From Labilithrix sp. (lineage in GTDB: Bacteria; Myxococcota; Polyangia; Polyangiales; Polyangiaceae), in the NCBI GenBank assembly GCA_028287035.1, contig JAQBQL010000074.1:38816-102815 (forward strand): DNA of 64,000 nt. The letters are read 5' to 3'. A program made the translations under genes and the position numbers. Position 1 is the first letter of the stretch; every line of letters starts with the position of its first letter. The notes under the pieces were generated by a model. It saw only the letters and a program-made list of their open reading frames with translations. It was not told the DNA's origin and ran no database searches. Of the stretch, positions 1 to 10,214 are shown one piece after another.

Positions 1-683
1 CTGGGCGCGGCGGGGCGGCTGGCGTCGAGCTTCGCCTTGATGGTGTCCTTCTGGGCCTGCGTCAGGTCGAGGCCCTCGAGCATGTGCCCCATCGGGCCGA
101 GCTCTCCGCCCGGGCCGGGGCGGCCGGCGCCCTCGCCCTTCGGACCACGGCCCTCCTCCGGGCCGTGCTCCTTCCGCTCGTCTCCGTGCCTGGAGACGGC
201 CGCGACGAGCGCCTTCCGCTGGTCGGCGGTGAGCGTGTCGTGCAGGGTGGTGAGCGCCTTCGCGGACGCCGCCTGGCGCGCCGCCTGGTCGCTCGGCGCG
301 GGCGCCGCGATGCTCGTCGCCTCGACCTTGCCGGCGCGGATGCCCGCGGCGAGCGCGGAGACCTTCGACCGGTCGAACGCGGGGGGAGCGGCGGGCTTGC
401 TCGCGTCGAGCGCGCCCTGGATGGTGGTCTTCTGCGCGTCGGTCAGGTTCAGCGTCGGCTCGTGGAGCGCGGCGACGAGCAGGAAGTCGGGGCCGCCGGG
501 GTGATGGCCACGGTGCTGCGCACGCGCCGGATCGGCGGAGGTGGAGTCGGCAACGGTCTCCTTGGCGCGGACCGTCTCCGTGGTGTCGGCGCCGGTGCCG
601 GAGGCCGCTTCGCCGCTGCAACCCGCGAGCGTCACGAGCAGGCCGAGAAGCGAGACGGTCGAGAGAGAGCGGATCGAGATCAT
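1..683 (-). CDS. Spy/CpxP-like (ZraP-like) periplasmic lipoprotein, partial
   Basis: This reading frame runs off the left edge, so the C-terminus is missing. It begins at ATG 683, with AGGAGA (complement of 692-697) about 9 nt upstream. The N-terminus is a lipoprotein signal ending in a lipobox-like LAGC. Three LTxxQ-type segments are visible (LNLTDAQ, DTLTADQ, LDLTQAQ), the signature of Spy/CpxP/ZraP periplasmic chaperones, together with a His/Gly-rich stretch (HRGHHPGG) that could bind metal. It is divergent from a histidine kinase/NtrC pair, as zraP is from zraSR. The family assignment rests on motifs; zinc binding and chaperone activity are inferred. Confidence 0.72.
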   Translation of the reverse strand, partial: MISIRSLSTVSLLGLLVTLAGCSGEAASGTGADTTETVRAKETVADSTSADPARAQHRGHHPGGPDFLLVAALHEPTLNLTDAQKTTIQGALDASKPAAPPAFDRSKVSALAAGIRAGKVEATSIAAPAPSDQAARQAASAKALTTLHDTLTADQRKALVAAVSRHGDERKEHGPEEGRGPKGEGAGRPGPGGELGPMGHMLEGLDLTQAQKDTIKAKLDASRPAAP

Positions 684-691
684 GAAAACAT

Positions 692-697
692 TCTCCT
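692..697 (-). promoter_or_regulatory. Shine-Dalgarno AGGAGA of the LTxxQ lipoprotein
   Basis: AGGAGA on the minus strand, about 8-9 nt before ATG 683. It fixes the start of the lipoprotein gene. Confidence 0.6.
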
Positions 698-754
698 GGT
701 CGATGAGACGTGGGCGGTCGCCTCGTCAATCCGACGAAGCACGATGACCCTCAC

Positions 755-771
755 TGCAATGGCTTTGCCAG
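755..771 (-). promoter_or_regulatory. Sigma-54 (-24/-12) promoter for the ZraP-like lipoprotein
   Basis: The minus strand reads CTGGCAAAGCCATTGCA, which matches the sigma-54 consensus (TGGCA, 10 bases between GG and GC, TTGCA) at all positions except two in the middle. Transcription would start near 744, giving a leader of about 60 nt with a Shine-Dalgarno before ATG 683. The NtrC-type activator at 2193-3551 is its obvious partner. Seen directly; promoter activity is inferred. Confidence 0.72.
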
Positions 772-842
772 CGGCTGCTTCCCCACGAACCCCCGCTTTT
801 TCAGGGTCGGCAGCGTGCCGCGTGCGGCTCGGCCGGGTGCGG

Positions 843-881
843 GATGCGGAAGCTGCAGCTGCCGGATGCGGATTCCGCATC
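843..881. promoter_or_regulatory. Probable enhancer/operator for the NtrC-type regulator
   Basis: GATGCGGA occurs at 843-850 and again at 865-872, exactly 22 bp (two helical turns) apart. The second copy is the left arm of a perfect palindrome GATGCGGA-T-TCCGCATC (865-881). The palindrome AGCTGCAGCT (851-860) lies between them. The block sits about 75-125 bp upstream of the sigma-54 promoter at 755-771, the normal range for an enhancer site. Binding by the adjacent regulator is inferred from position. Confidence 0.6.
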
Positions 882-921
882 TCCGCCGCGTCCGATCCGC
901 CGTTCTCCCGCGGCATTGCTC

Positions 922-938
922 GCGGCGAGCCGCTTGCT
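922..938 (+). promoter_or_regulatory. Tentative second sigma-54 promoter, for the kinase/regulator pair
   Basis: GG (924-925), ten bases, then TTGC (934-937) gives correct -24/-12 spacing, but the -24 box lacks the usual T and A. The predicted start near 949 leaves only about 9 nt before ATG 958. In E. coli both zraP and zraSR have sigma-54 promoters, which is why this weak match is listed. Confidence 0.3.
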
Positions 939-957
939 TACCGTGGACCGCCCCCGG

Positions 958-2192
958 ATGAAGAGTGCCGTCGTCATGGCTGGGTTGGCGGTGGTCGCGC
1001 TCGGCACCACGGTGCTCTTCGCGAAGCACGCGCTGAGCGGGGCCACCGAGGTCATCGTCCGGGGCGAAGGCGACGTGCTCGTCTCGAGCGTGCTCGCCGA
1101 CCTCGCGCAGACCGGCTCGCCGCCCGACGCGGCGCTGCTCCAGCAGGAGCTCGCCGCGCACGAAGCGCAGGGCCTCCGCTACCTCGCCTTCGTCGACCAC
1201 GACGGACGTCCGCAGCTCGAGGCCGGCGCGGCGCTCCTCTCCGACGTGCCGGTACGACCGGGGCAGTCGGCCCTGAAGGACAAGCGCGTGAAGGTGACGG
1301 GGCCGCTGCTCCCGCCGCGTCATGGCCCGCATGGTCCGCGGTCCGGCCCGGGAGCGCCGCCGGGCCCCATGCTGCTGGTCGTCGAGCTCGAGCCGCCGGT
1401 CGTCGCGCGCCTCGAGGCCGATCTCACGCGCATCTCGGTGGTGGCCGCCATCGCCGGGGCGGTGCTCCTCGCCTTCGCCATGGCGTGGTCGCGGAGCGAG
1501 CGCCGCCTGGCCGAGGTCGAGGCGAAGGCCACGCGCGAGCAGCGGCTCGTGGCGCTCGGCAGCATGTCGTCGGTGATGGCGCACGAGCTGCGCAACCCGC
1601 TCGCCTCGCTGAAGGGCCACGCCCAGCTGCTCGTCGAGGATCTCGAGGACCTCGGCGCCGAGAAGCCGCGCAAGAAGGCCGAGCGCGTGGTCGCGGAGGC
1701 CGTGCGGCTCGAGCTGCTCACGACGAGCCTCCTCGACTTCGTGCGTGACGGTCCCATGGAGCTCACGGCGGTCACGCCGGCCGAGCTCGTTGCCCGGTCG
1801 CTCGACCATCTGGCGAGCGCGCGCGTCCACGTCGACCTGGCCGACGCTCCCGCGGAGGTGCGGGTCGACCCGCTGCGCCTCGCGCGGGCCGTGCACAACG
1901 TCGTCGACAATGCCCTGCAAGCGACGCCCGACGGCGAGCGCGTCGAGCTGCGCGTGGCGCGGGAGGGCTCCGGCACGCTGGTGGCAGTCCGCGACCACGG
2001 GCCCGGGATCACGGCGGGATCGGAGGCGCAGATCTTCGAGCCGTTCATCACGACGCGCGTGAAGGGCACGGGCCTCGGCCTCGCGGTGGCCCGGCGCATC
2101 GCCGAGCAGCACGGGGGAACGCTCACCGGCGCGAATCATCCAGGAGGAGGCGCCGTGTTCGAGCTGCGGTTCCCTGACCGCAAGGAGCCCTC

Positions 2193-2196
<4 letters not shown>
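958..2196 (+). CDS. ZraS-like membrane sensor histidine kinase
   Basis: About 412 aa. A transmembrane segment near residues 4-22, a periplasmic sensor region to about 155 and a second membrane segment (about 158-178) are followed by a HisKA domain with the phospho-acceptor in AHELRNPL (His about 209). The ATPase domain has an N box (VVDNALQ), G1 (DHGPG) and G2 (GTGLGLAV). The periplasmic part ends in a His/Pro/Gly-rich stretch (RHGPHG), possibly metal-responsive. ATG 958 was chosen because it places the first membrane segment at the N-terminus; an in-frame ATG at 844 would run through the operator palindrome. Neither start has a clear ribosome site. The stop overlaps the next ATG (ATGA). Confidence 0.85.
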
Positions 2197-3551
<1,355 letters not shown>

Positions 3552-3586
3552 ACGGCGCGGCCGAGCAGCTGGTAAAATCCTCGCGC

Positions 3587-4012
3587 ATGACCACGCCTTC
3601 GTCGCTGGATCCGACGCGTAGCGAACGTGACGAGCTCGTGCTCGGGCTGCCGCTTCATCGCCAGCTCGGCCTCGCGTTCGACGGACGCGGCCCGGAGGGG
3701 ACCGTCACGCACTTCGTGGTCACGGGCGAGCTCGCCGCGTTCGGCTTCGTTCACGGGGGCACGCTGTACGCGCTCCTCGACGTCACGAGCTTCCTCGCGC
3801 TGGCGCCGCTCCTCGGCGAGGGCGAGCACGCGGTCACCCACGATCTCCACGTCTCGGTGATGCGCCCTGCTCCGGTGGGCGCGACGATCCACCTCACCGC
3901 GCGTGTCGTCCGGCGCGGCAAGCAGATCGCCTTCCTCGAGGCGCGGGCGGAATGGGACGGGACGCTCGTGGCGACGGCGCGCGTCACGAAGACCATCGTG
4001 ACGCGCACCTGA
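3587..4012 (+). CDS. PaaI/YdiI-type hotdog-fold thioesterase
   Basis: 141 aa, the usual size for a hotdog thioesterase of the PaaI/DUF4442 type. The motif GFVHGGTLYALLDV (about residues 56-69) is the classical HGG active-site turn and the following helix. The second half (HLTARVVRRGKQIAFLEARAEWDGTLVATA) is the conserved strand pair ending in a variable tail. ATG 3587 was chosen, 35 nt after the regulator gene. These enzymes hydrolyse acyl- or aroyl-CoA thioesters; the substrate cannot be told. It lies just upstream of the peroxidase gene and could share its transcript. Confidence 0.8.
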   Translation: MTTPSSLDPTRSERDELVLGLPLHRQLGLAFDGRGPEGTVTHFVVTGELAAFGFVHGGTLYALLDVTSFLALAPLLGEGEHAVTHDLHVSVMRPAPVGATIHLTARVVRRGKQIAFLEARAEWDGTLVATARVTKTIVTRT

Positions 4013-4027
4013 CGGTAGGATGTGCCG

Positions 4028-4582
4028 ATGACGTCCCCCATCGAACAGATCTCCGTCAAGACCAACGACGGCAAGGCCGCGAGCCTCGCCGACTACCAGG
4101 GCAAGGTCCGCCTGGTCGTCAACGTCGCCTCGAAGTGTGGTCTCACCCCTCAGTACGAGGGCCTCGAGGCGGTGTATCGCAAGTACAAGGAGCAGGGCTT
4201 CGAGGTGCTCGCGTTCCCCGCCAACGAGTTCGGCGGGCAGGAGCCCGGCACCGACGCGGAGATCAAGGACTTCTGCGCGTCGAAGTTCGACGTCACCTTC
4301 CCGCTCTTCGCGAAGATCGTGGTCAAGGGCGAGGGGCAGCACCCGCTCTACGCCGAGCTGACGAAGGCGCGCAGCGCGGCCACCGAGCCGCCCGGCAGCG
4401 ACTTCAAGGCGAAGCTGCAGGGGTACGGCGTGAAGCTCGGCGCCCCTTCCGAGATCACCTGGAACTTCGAGAAGTTCCTCGTCGACCGCGCCGGCAACGT
4501 CGTCGAGCGCTTCGCGCCCGAGATCAAGCCCGACGACCCGCTCGTGACCGCCGCCATCGAGAGAGCGCTCGCCGCCGGCTGA
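4028..4582 (+). CDS. Glutathione peroxidase (thiol peroxidase, cysteine type)
   Basis: 184 aa. It shows the three GPx signatures: NVASKCG with the peroxidatic Cys (about residue 36), AFPANEFGGQEPG with the catalytic Gln, and the later WNFEKFLVDRAG with the catalytic Trp and Asn. The active site is Cys, not selenocysteine (TGT codon). In bacteria such enzymes usually draw electrons from thioredoxin as well as glutathione. ATG 4028 follows GGTAGGA at 4014-4020 with good spacing; an in-frame GTG six bases earlier is less likely. The role is peroxide and lipid-hydroperoxide detoxification in the cytoplasm. Confidence 0.92.
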   Translation: MTSPIEQISVKTNDGKAASLADYQGKVRLVVNVASKCGLTPQYEGLEAVYRKYKEQGFEVLAFPANEFGGQEPGTDAEIKDFCASKFDVTFPLFAKIVVKGEGQHPLYAELTKARSAATEPPGSDFKAKLQGYGVKLGAPSEITWNFEKFLVDRAGNVVERFAPEIKPDDPLVTAAIERALAAG

Positions 4583-4585
4583 TCG

Positions 4586-5359
4586 TCACAGGTTCATGCC
4601 GCCCGAGACCTCGATGCGCTGACCGTTGATCCAGCCGCTCTCGGGCGCGAGGAGCAGCGCGACGACCCCGCCGATGTCGTCGGGCAGGCCCGCGCGCCCG
4701 AGGGCGGTCACGGACGCCACCATCTTGTTCATCTGCTCGTTGTCGCGGACCGCGCCGCCGCTGAAGTCGGTCTCGATCGCGCCGGGCGCGATGACGTTGA
4801 CGGTGATGCCGCGCGCGCCGAGCTCCTTCGCCATGTAGCGCGTCAGCACCTCGACGCCGCCCTTCACGGCGCCGTACGCGCTGGTCCCCGGGATCGAGAA
4901 CCGGGCCAGGCCGCTCGACACGTTGAGGATGCGCCCGCCGTCCACGAGGATCGGCAGGAGCTTCTGCGACAGGAAGAACGTCGCCTTCAGGTGCACGTTC
5001 ACGAGCTCGTCGAACTGCTCCTCGGTCGTCTCCATGAAGCTCGCGTGCAGGCCGGTGCCCGCGTTGTTCACGAGGAAGTCGAGGCGGTCCCTGCCGAACG
5101 TCTTGCCGAGCTCCCCCTGGACCGTCGCGGCGAAGGCGCCGAAGGTGCCGCTCCTGGAGGCGTCCAGCGGGAGCGCGACGGCCTTGCGGCCCTTCGCGGT
5201 GACCTGCTTCACGACCTCGGCGGCCTCGCGCTCGTTCGACTTGTAGGTGAGGACCACGTCGACGCCGCGATCCGCGAGGTGGAGGGCCATGCTCCGACCC
5301 AGGCCGCGGCTGCCGCCGGTGACGAGCGCGATGCGTGAGGTGCTGGATTCGCTGTTCAT
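4586..5359 (-). CDS. Short-chain dehydrogenase/reductase (classical SDR)
   Basis: 257 aa. The N-terminal cofactor loop VTGGSRGLGRS (TGxxxGxG) is followed by NNAG (about residue 95), a catalytic Ser in NVSSGLA and Tyr/Lys in SAYGAVKGG. The C-terminus SGWINGQRIEVSGGMNL is typical of 3-oxoacyl-ACP-reductase-like SDRs. It is divergent from a LysR gene whose operator-like palindrome lies in the shared 79-bp gap, so that regulator probably controls it. The substrate is unknown. Confidence 0.87.
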   Translation of the reverse strand: MNSESSTSRIALVTGGSRGLGRSMALHLADRGVDVVLTYKSNEREAAEVVKQVTAKGRKAVALPLDASRSGTFGAFAATVQGELGKTFGRDRLDFLVNNAGTGLHASFMETTEEQFDELVNVHLKATFFLSQKLLPILVDGGRILNVSSGLARFSIPGTSAYGAVKGGVEVLTRYMAKELGARGITVNVIAPGAIETDFSGGAVRDNEQMNKMVASVTALGRAGLPDDIGGVVALLLAPESGWINGQRIEVSGGMNL

Positions 5360-5413
5360 GGTCCCATGAGTAGCGTGTCCCGCCCACGCCGATAACGGAC
5401 GAACATTCGCACA

Positions 5414-5438
5414 CACTGTTTCGTGATACGAAACAGTG
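5414..5438. promoter_or_regulatory. Perfect 25-bp palindrome, LysR-type operator
   Basis: Arms CACTGTTTCGT and ACGAAACAGTG flank a GAT spacer with no mismatch. It lies in the SDR/LysR divergent gap and ends one base before the LysR ATG. It contains the T-N11-A core expected of LysR-type binding sites, and its position suits autorepression and control of the SDR gene. Confidence 0.75.
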
Positions 5439-6338
5439 ATGGATCTCGAGAGCGTGCGGATGTTCGTGCGGGTCGCCGAGCAGGCCAGCTTCACGCGGGC
5501 CGCCGAGCAGCTGGGACTGCCGAAATCCCGGGTATCGCTGCGCATCAAGGACCTCGAGAACGAGCTCGGGAGCGCGCTCCTCCATCGGACCACGCGCGCG
5601 GTCCGCCTCACGCCCGACGGCGAGCAGTTCCTGGGGCGGGCGCGGGCGTTCGTGGAGGAGGCGGACGAGCTGGCGACCATGTTCCAGGCCACGAGCACCC
5701 TGCGCGGTCTCGTGCGCATCGACCTGCCCATCGCGTTCGCGCGGAACCTCATCATCCCGCGGTTACCGGAGCTCCTCGGGCAGCATCCCCATCTCCAGCT
5801 CATCGTGAGCACCACCGATCGGCGCGTCGACGTGGTGCGCGACGGCTTCGACTGCGTGCTCCGCATCGGGTCGCTGGTCGAGTCCGGGCTCGTGGCACGG
5901 CGGCTCGGGGTGCTCGCGATGGTGAACGGCGTGAGCGCGTCGTACGCCCGACGCCACGGCGTGCCGCGCACGCTCGCCGACCTCGACCGGCACCTCCTCG
6001 TGAGCTACTCGCTCGTGCCCGGGGGCGAGGAGCCGAGCTTCGAGTACCGCGAGGGGACGCGCTGGGTGTCGCGGCCCATGAAGAGCGTCGTCACCGTCAA
6101 CAACACCGACGCCTACCAGAGCGCCTGCCTCGCCGGCCTCGGCATCATCCAGGCTCCGCGCTACGGCATGGCCGATGCGCTGCGCCGCGGAGAGCTCGTC
6201 GAGGTCCTGCCCGACCACCCGTGCGAGCCGATGCCGGTCTCGCTCGTGCACGCCCACGGCAAGAACGTGCCGAAGCGCGTCCGGGCCGTGATGGCCTTCC
6301 TGGCGCAGGCGCTGGAGCCTGCGTTCGTCGTCCCGTGA
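5439..6338 (+). CDS. LysR-family transcriptional regulator
   Basis: 299 aa. The N-terminal winged helix-turn-helix is clear (MFVRVAEQASFTRAAEQLGLPKSRVSLRIKDLE, residues about 8-40), as is the linker RTTRAVRLTPDGEQF; the rest is a periplasmic-binding-protein-like effector domain. ATG 5439 was chosen; a GTG immediately upstream is in frame but lies inside the palindrome. It is divergent from the SDR and faces an aldo/keto reductase, a common grouping of aldehyde or ketone reductases with a LysR. The effector is unknown. Confidence 0.9.
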   Translation: MDLESVRMFVRVAEQASFTRAAEQLGLPKSRVSLRIKDLENELGSALLHRTTRAVRLTPDGEQFLGRARAFVEEADELATMFQATSTLRGLVRIDLPIAFARNLIIPRLPELLGQHPHLQLIVSTTDRRVDVVRDGFDCVLRIGSLVESGLVARRLGVLAMVNGVSASYARRHGVPRTLADLDRHLLVSYSLVPGGEEPSFEYREGTRWVSRPMKSVVTVNNTDAYQSACLAGLGIIQAPRYGMADALRRGELVEVLPDHPCEPMPVSLVHAHGKNVPKRVRAVMAFLAQALEPAFVVP

Positions 6339-6342
6339 AGGG

Positions 6343-7203
6343 TCAGCTCGCGACCTTCGACAGCCGGTCGTACTGCGCGCTCGACAGCTGCACGCTGGCG
6401 CCGCCGCAGTTCTCCTCGACGTGGGCGACCGACGAGGTGCCCGGGATCGGCAGCATCACCCGCGAGCGCTTCAGCAGCCAGGCAAGAGCGACCTGCGACG
6501 GCGTGGCCCCGGCCTCCTTCGCGACCTCCGAGAGGACGCTGCCCGGCTCGAGCAGCTTGCCGCTCGCGATCGGGAACCACGGGATGAAACCGATGCCCTG
6601 CTTCTCGCAGTGATCGAGCACCGCCTCGGACTGCCGGTTACGGAGATTGTAGAGATTCTGCACCGTGGCGATCGGCACGATCTTGCGCGCCGCCTCGATC
6701 TCCTCAACCGACACCTCGGACAGGCCGACGTGGAGGACCTTGCCTTCCTTCTGGAGGTCACGGAGCAGGCCGAACTGCTCGGCAGCCGGCACCTTCGGAT
6801 CGATGCGGTGGAGCTGGAAGAGATCGATGCGATCGAGCTTCAGCCGGCGCAGGCTCATCTCGCATTCCTGACGCAGGTACTCGGGACGACCGACCGGATG
6901 CCACTGATCGGGCCCGGTCCGCGTCAGGCCGGCCTTCGTCGCGACGAGGACGCCGTCCCGGTACGGGTGGAGCGCCTCGGCGATCAGCTCCTCGCTGATG
7001 TACGGACCGTAGGAGTCCGCCGTGTCGATGAAGTCGACCCCGAGCTCCACGGCACGGCGGAGCACGCGGAGCGCCTCGCCGTGGTCGCGGGGCGGACCCC
7101 AGATGCCCTTGCCGGTGATGCGCATCGCGCCATAGCCGAGTCGGTGGACCTGCTTGTCACCGAGAGAGAAGGTGCCGCTGGCGTGAACGGGAAGGCTCGT
7201 CAT
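6343..7203 (-). CDS. Aldo/keto reductase
   Basis: 286 aa, normal length for the family. The N-terminus has [10 protein letters not shown], then [13 protein letters not shown] with the catalytic Asp and Tyr, ATKAGL with the catalytic Lys, and LFQLHRIDP with the catalytic His. The C-terminal [13 protein letters not shown] is the NADPH-phosphate-binding loop. It converges on the LysR gene with a 4-bp gap and is divergent from the ydfG-like gene. The sequence resembles the oxidoreductase group often paired with LysR regulators; the substrate is not predictable. Confidence 0.9.
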   Translation of the reverse strand: MTSLPVHASGTFSLGDKQVHRLGYGAMRITGKGIWGPPRDHGEALRVLRRAVELGVDFIDTADSYGPYISEELIAEALHPYRDGVLVATKAGLTRTGPDQWHPVGRPEYLRQECEMSLRRLKLDRIDLFQLHRIDPKVPAAEQFGLLRDLQKEGKVLHVGLSEVSVEEIEAARKIVPIATVQNLYNLRNRQSEAVLDHCEKQGIGFIPWFPIASGKLLEPGSVLSEVAKEAGATPSQVALAWLLKRSRVMLPIPGTSSVAHVEENCGGASVQLSSAQYDRLSKVAS

Positions 7204-7300
7204 GGGATCATGACGATGACCGAGCCGGCACCCGGGTTGCGCGGCAGCGGCGTTGCGGAGCGGCGCGGGGTGTGCGAGTCGAGGGTGCAAGGAGAGCGTC

Positions 7301-8062
7301 ATGAGCAGGATCGTCTTCGTCACGGGCGCGAGCGCGGGGTTCGGTGCGGCGATCACGCGGCGGTTCGCGCAGAACGGCGCGCGGGTCATCGCGGCGGCAC
7401 GGCGGCGTGAGCGGCTGGTCGCGCTCGCCGCCGAGTACGCAGCGGGGGTGGTCGTCCCGCTCGAGCTCGACGTGACCGATGCGGCGGCGGTGCAGGCGGC
7501 GATCGCGGCGCTGCCGGCGGACCTCGCGGACGTCGACGTGCTCGTCAACAACGCCGGGCTCGCCCTCGGCATGGAGCCCGCGCAGCGCGCCGACCTCGGC
7601 CAGTGGCAGCGCATGATCGACACCAACTGCACGGGCCTCGCGGTGGTGACGCATGCGCTCCTCCCCGGGATGGTGGCGCGCGGGCGGGGACACGTGATCA
7701 ACATCGGGTCCGCCGCGGCGTCGTATCCCTACGGCGGCGGAAACGTGTATGGTGCAACGAAGGCGTTCGTCCACCAGCTCTCGCTGAACCTGCGGAGCGA
7801 TCTCCACGGCACCGGGGTGAAGGTCACGTGCATCGAGCCGGGGCTGGTCGGCGGGACCGAGTTCTCGGAGGTGCGTTTCGACGGCGACCAGGCGAAGGCC
7901 GCCTCCGTGTACGCCGGCGCCGACGCGCTCGGGCCGGAGGACGTGGCCGAGGCGGTGTTCTGGGCGGCCTCCCAGCCGGCCCGGTTCAACGTGAACCTCC
8001 TCGAGCTGATGCCGGTCTCCCAGAGCTTCGCGGGGTTCCAGATCGACCGCAAGAAGGCCTAG
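7301..8062 (+). CDS. ydfG: YdfG-like NADP-dependent 3-hydroxy acid dehydrogenase
   Basis: 253 aa, against 248 for E. coli YdfG, which it resembles along its whole length: [66 protein letters not shown]. YdfG oxidises L-allo-threonine and 3-hydroxy acids and reduces malonic semialdehyde. ATG 7301 is preceded by AAGGAGA (7289-7295). The nucleotide loop TGASAGFG and the Tyr/Lys pair are intact. It stands alone, ten bases ahead of a lipoprotein gene. Confidence 0.88.
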   Translation: MSRIVFVTGASAGFGAAITRRFAQNGARVIAAARRRERLVALAAEYAAGVVVPLELDVTDAAAVQAAIAALPADLADVDVLVNNAGLALGMEPAQRADLGQWQRMIDTNCTGLAVVTHALLPGMVARGRGHVINIGSAAASYPYGGGNVYGATKAFVHQLSLNLRSDLHGTGVKVTCIEPGLVGGTEFSEVRFDGDQAKAASVYAGADALGPEDVAEAVFWAASQPARFNVNLLELMPVSQSFAGFQIDRKKA

Positions 8063-8071
8063 CATCGGAGG

Positions 8072-10204
8072 ATGCGCAAAGGGCTGCGGGCCTCCTTCGT
8101 CACGCTGGTGTGCCTCGTCGCCGCGTGCAGCGACGGCGGCGACGCGCCGGCCGGCCCGGACGCAGGCACCCCGCCCGCCGACAGCGGCTGCGCCGACGGC
8201 TTCACCCGGAACAGCGAGGCCGAAGGCGGCTTCTGCGTGGAGACCGTCGCCGATGAGTGTGGACCGGGCACGCGGCCACGCATCGGCAACGCCGCGTGCG
8301 TGCCGGTGGGCTGGGTCGGCGCGTGCCCGCCCGGGACGGAGAAGGACGCCTCGGGCTGGGGCTGCATCGACCTCCCCGCTCCTGCCGCTGCGTGCGCCGG
8401 AGCGAGTCGCCTCTCGCTCGCCGCCGCCGCCTGCGTCCCGGTCGGCGACTGCAACGCGCCGTTTCCTCCGGCCGGCGCGATCGTCGTCGACGACGACTTC
8501 ACCGGCGCCCAGCTCGACGGGTCGCACTTCAGGACCGTGGGCGAGGCGCTCGCCGCCGCGCCGAGCGGGGCGACCGTCGCCATCGCCGCCGGCACCTATG
8601 CCGAGGCGCTGACGCTCTCGCGTCCGGTGAGCCTCGTCGGACGCTGCCCCGCCGAGGTCACGCTGACGTCGCCGGGCGGGGCGGTCGCCGGCGTCACGAC
8701 GACGAGCGGCTCGGCCGTCACGCTGCGCGGCCTGACGATGTCGGGCTTCGCGGCGGGCGGCGTGCTCGTCTACGCCGGGGCAACCGCCACCATCGAGGAC
8801 GTCGTCATCGAGGGCGCGGGCGGCTGGGGCGTCATCGTCGACGGCAGCAAGGCGACCATCCGGCGCGCCAAGCTCGCCGATCCCGCGCCGAACGCGAAGG
8901 GTGCCGCATGGGGCATCGCGGCCGGCGCCAGCAGCGAGGTGCTCGCGGAGGACGTCACGATCAGCGGCGGCACGACCGGCGTGTACGTCGCCAGCACCGG
9001 AACCAAGATAACGCTCCGCGGCTCGCTCGTGTCCGGCCAGCGCCCGCCCGCGAGCGGCGCCGGGGAGCGTCCGCGAGGCGCCAGCTCGGTGATCGGCGGC
9101 CTCCTCGTGGTCGAGCGCTCGGTGTTCCGCGACCTCGTCGCCGACGCCGGGCTCCTCGGCGACGAGGGCACCATCGACGCGACCGAGACGATCATCCACG
9201 GGGTGCGGGTCGCCACGGGAGCCAGGGGGTACGGCATCGCGACGCTCGCCGGCGGAGCGGTGGCGCTGCACTCCTCGGCGATCGTCGACGTCGAGAGCGT
9301 CGGTGTCTTCGGCAAGGGAGGCTCGATCACCGTGGAGGGCACGCTGATCCGCGGCCCGGCGCAGAGCGGCGCCGTCCCGGACGCGAAGTTCCAGGTGACG
9401 AGCGAGCGGAGCGGCATCGGCCTCACCCTCGAGGGCGCGACCGCGACCGTCGACAACAGCGCGATCGTCGACTCGTGGGGCTACGGCGCGTACGCGACCG
9501 CGAAGTCCACGCTGACCATGAGGTCGTCGGTCATCGAGAACACCCGCGGCCTCCTGCGCAAGATGGCGCCGAGCTTCTCGATCGGCGCGGGGATCACGTC
9601 CGGTGACTCCTCGGTCGTGCTCGAGGACGTCGCGGTCACCCATTCGGTGCTCGGCGGCATCACCGCTGGCAAGAACGGCAAGGTCACCGGCTCGGGCGTG
9701 CTCGTGCGCGACATGGCCGAGGGCTCACCCGCGCCGTCGGGCGGCGGCCTCCAGGCCGGCTCCGGGAGCAGCATCGAGCTCGATGGCAGCGCGGTCACCC
9801 GCGTGCGGGCGCTCGGCGTCGTCGCCTACAGCGGCGCCGGCTCGCGCGTGACACTGAAGAGGTCCACGATCCACGGCGTCGTACAATCGGTCGGCGAGCA
9901 GTACGGGCACGGCGTCATGGTGCGGGACCAGGCGCTCGTCGAGCTGCTCGGCACCGCCGTCTTCGACAACCAGGTGGTCGGGCTCGGCTCGAGCGGCGGT
10001 CGCGCGCGGATCGCCGGCAGCACGTTCGCGAGGAACGCCGTGGCGGTCCAGGCGCAGGACGGCTCCTTCCTCGTCGAGTCGGCCGACGCCGAGAACGCGG
10101 TCGGCGACGGTGAGGTGCGCGTCTCGCCGGACAGCCTCTTCGTGGGTAATGGCGTCAAGGTCGGCGGCGGCGACATCCCGCTTCCCGCGCCGCTCCTACC
10201 GTGA
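8072..10204 (+). CDS. Right-handed parallel beta-helix lipoprotein
   Basis: 710 aa. A signal peptide ends in the lipobox LVAAC, followed by an Asp/Gly/Pro-rich linker and a Cys-rich region (about residues 30-130) with repeated CxPxG-type motifs. From about residue 150 the protein is pectate-lyase-like: repeating short strands such as VRDQALVELLGTAVFDNQVVG separated by Gly/Ser turns. GAIVVDDDF..FRTVGEALAAAPSGATVAIAAGTY is the DUF1565-like entry to such helices. Myxobacteria carry many such outer-membrane lipoproteins of unknown role. No catalytic residues of a polysaccharide lyase could be assigned. Confidence 0.75.
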   Translation: MRKGLRASFVTLVCLVAACSDGGDAPAGPDAGTPPADSGCADGFTRNSEAEGGFCVETVADECGPGTRPRIGNAACVPVGWVGACPPGTEKDASGWGCIDLPAPAAACAGASRLSLAAAACVPVGDCNAPFPPAGAIVVDDDFTGAQLDGSHFRTVGEALAAAPSGATVAIAAGTYAEALTLSRPVSLVGRCPAEVTLTSPGGAVAGVTTTSGSAVTLRGLTMSGFAAGGVLVYAGATATIEDVVIEGAGGWGVIVDGSKATIRRAKLADPAPNAKGAAWGIAAGASSEVLAEDVTISGGTTGVYVASTGTKITLRGSLVSGQRPPASGAGERPRGASSVIGGLLVVERSVFRDLVADAGLLGDEGTIDATETIIHGVRVATGARGYGIATLAGGAVALHSSAIVDVESVGVFGKGGSITVEGTLIRGPAQSGAVPDAKFQVTSERSGIGLTLEGATATVDNSAIVDSWGYGAYATAKSTLTMRSSVIENTRGLLRKMAPSFSIGAGITSGDSSVVLEDVAVTHSVLGGITAGKNGKVTGSGVLVRDMAEGSPAPSGGGLQAGSGSSIELDGSAVTRVRALGVVAYSGAGSRVTLKRSTIHGVVQSVGEQYGHGVMVRDQALVELLGTAVFDNQVVGLGSSGGRARIAGSTFARNAVAVQAQDGSFLVESADAENAVGDGEVRVSPDSLFVGNGVKVGGGDIPLPAPLLP

Positions 10205-10214
10205 CGAGCGGCAG

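Noticed and set aside
84..1748. Long plus-strand open frame across the left edge
   Set aside because: Arg/Gly-rich low-complexity translation; the minus-strand LTxxQ lipoprotein and the plus-strand kinase explain the region.
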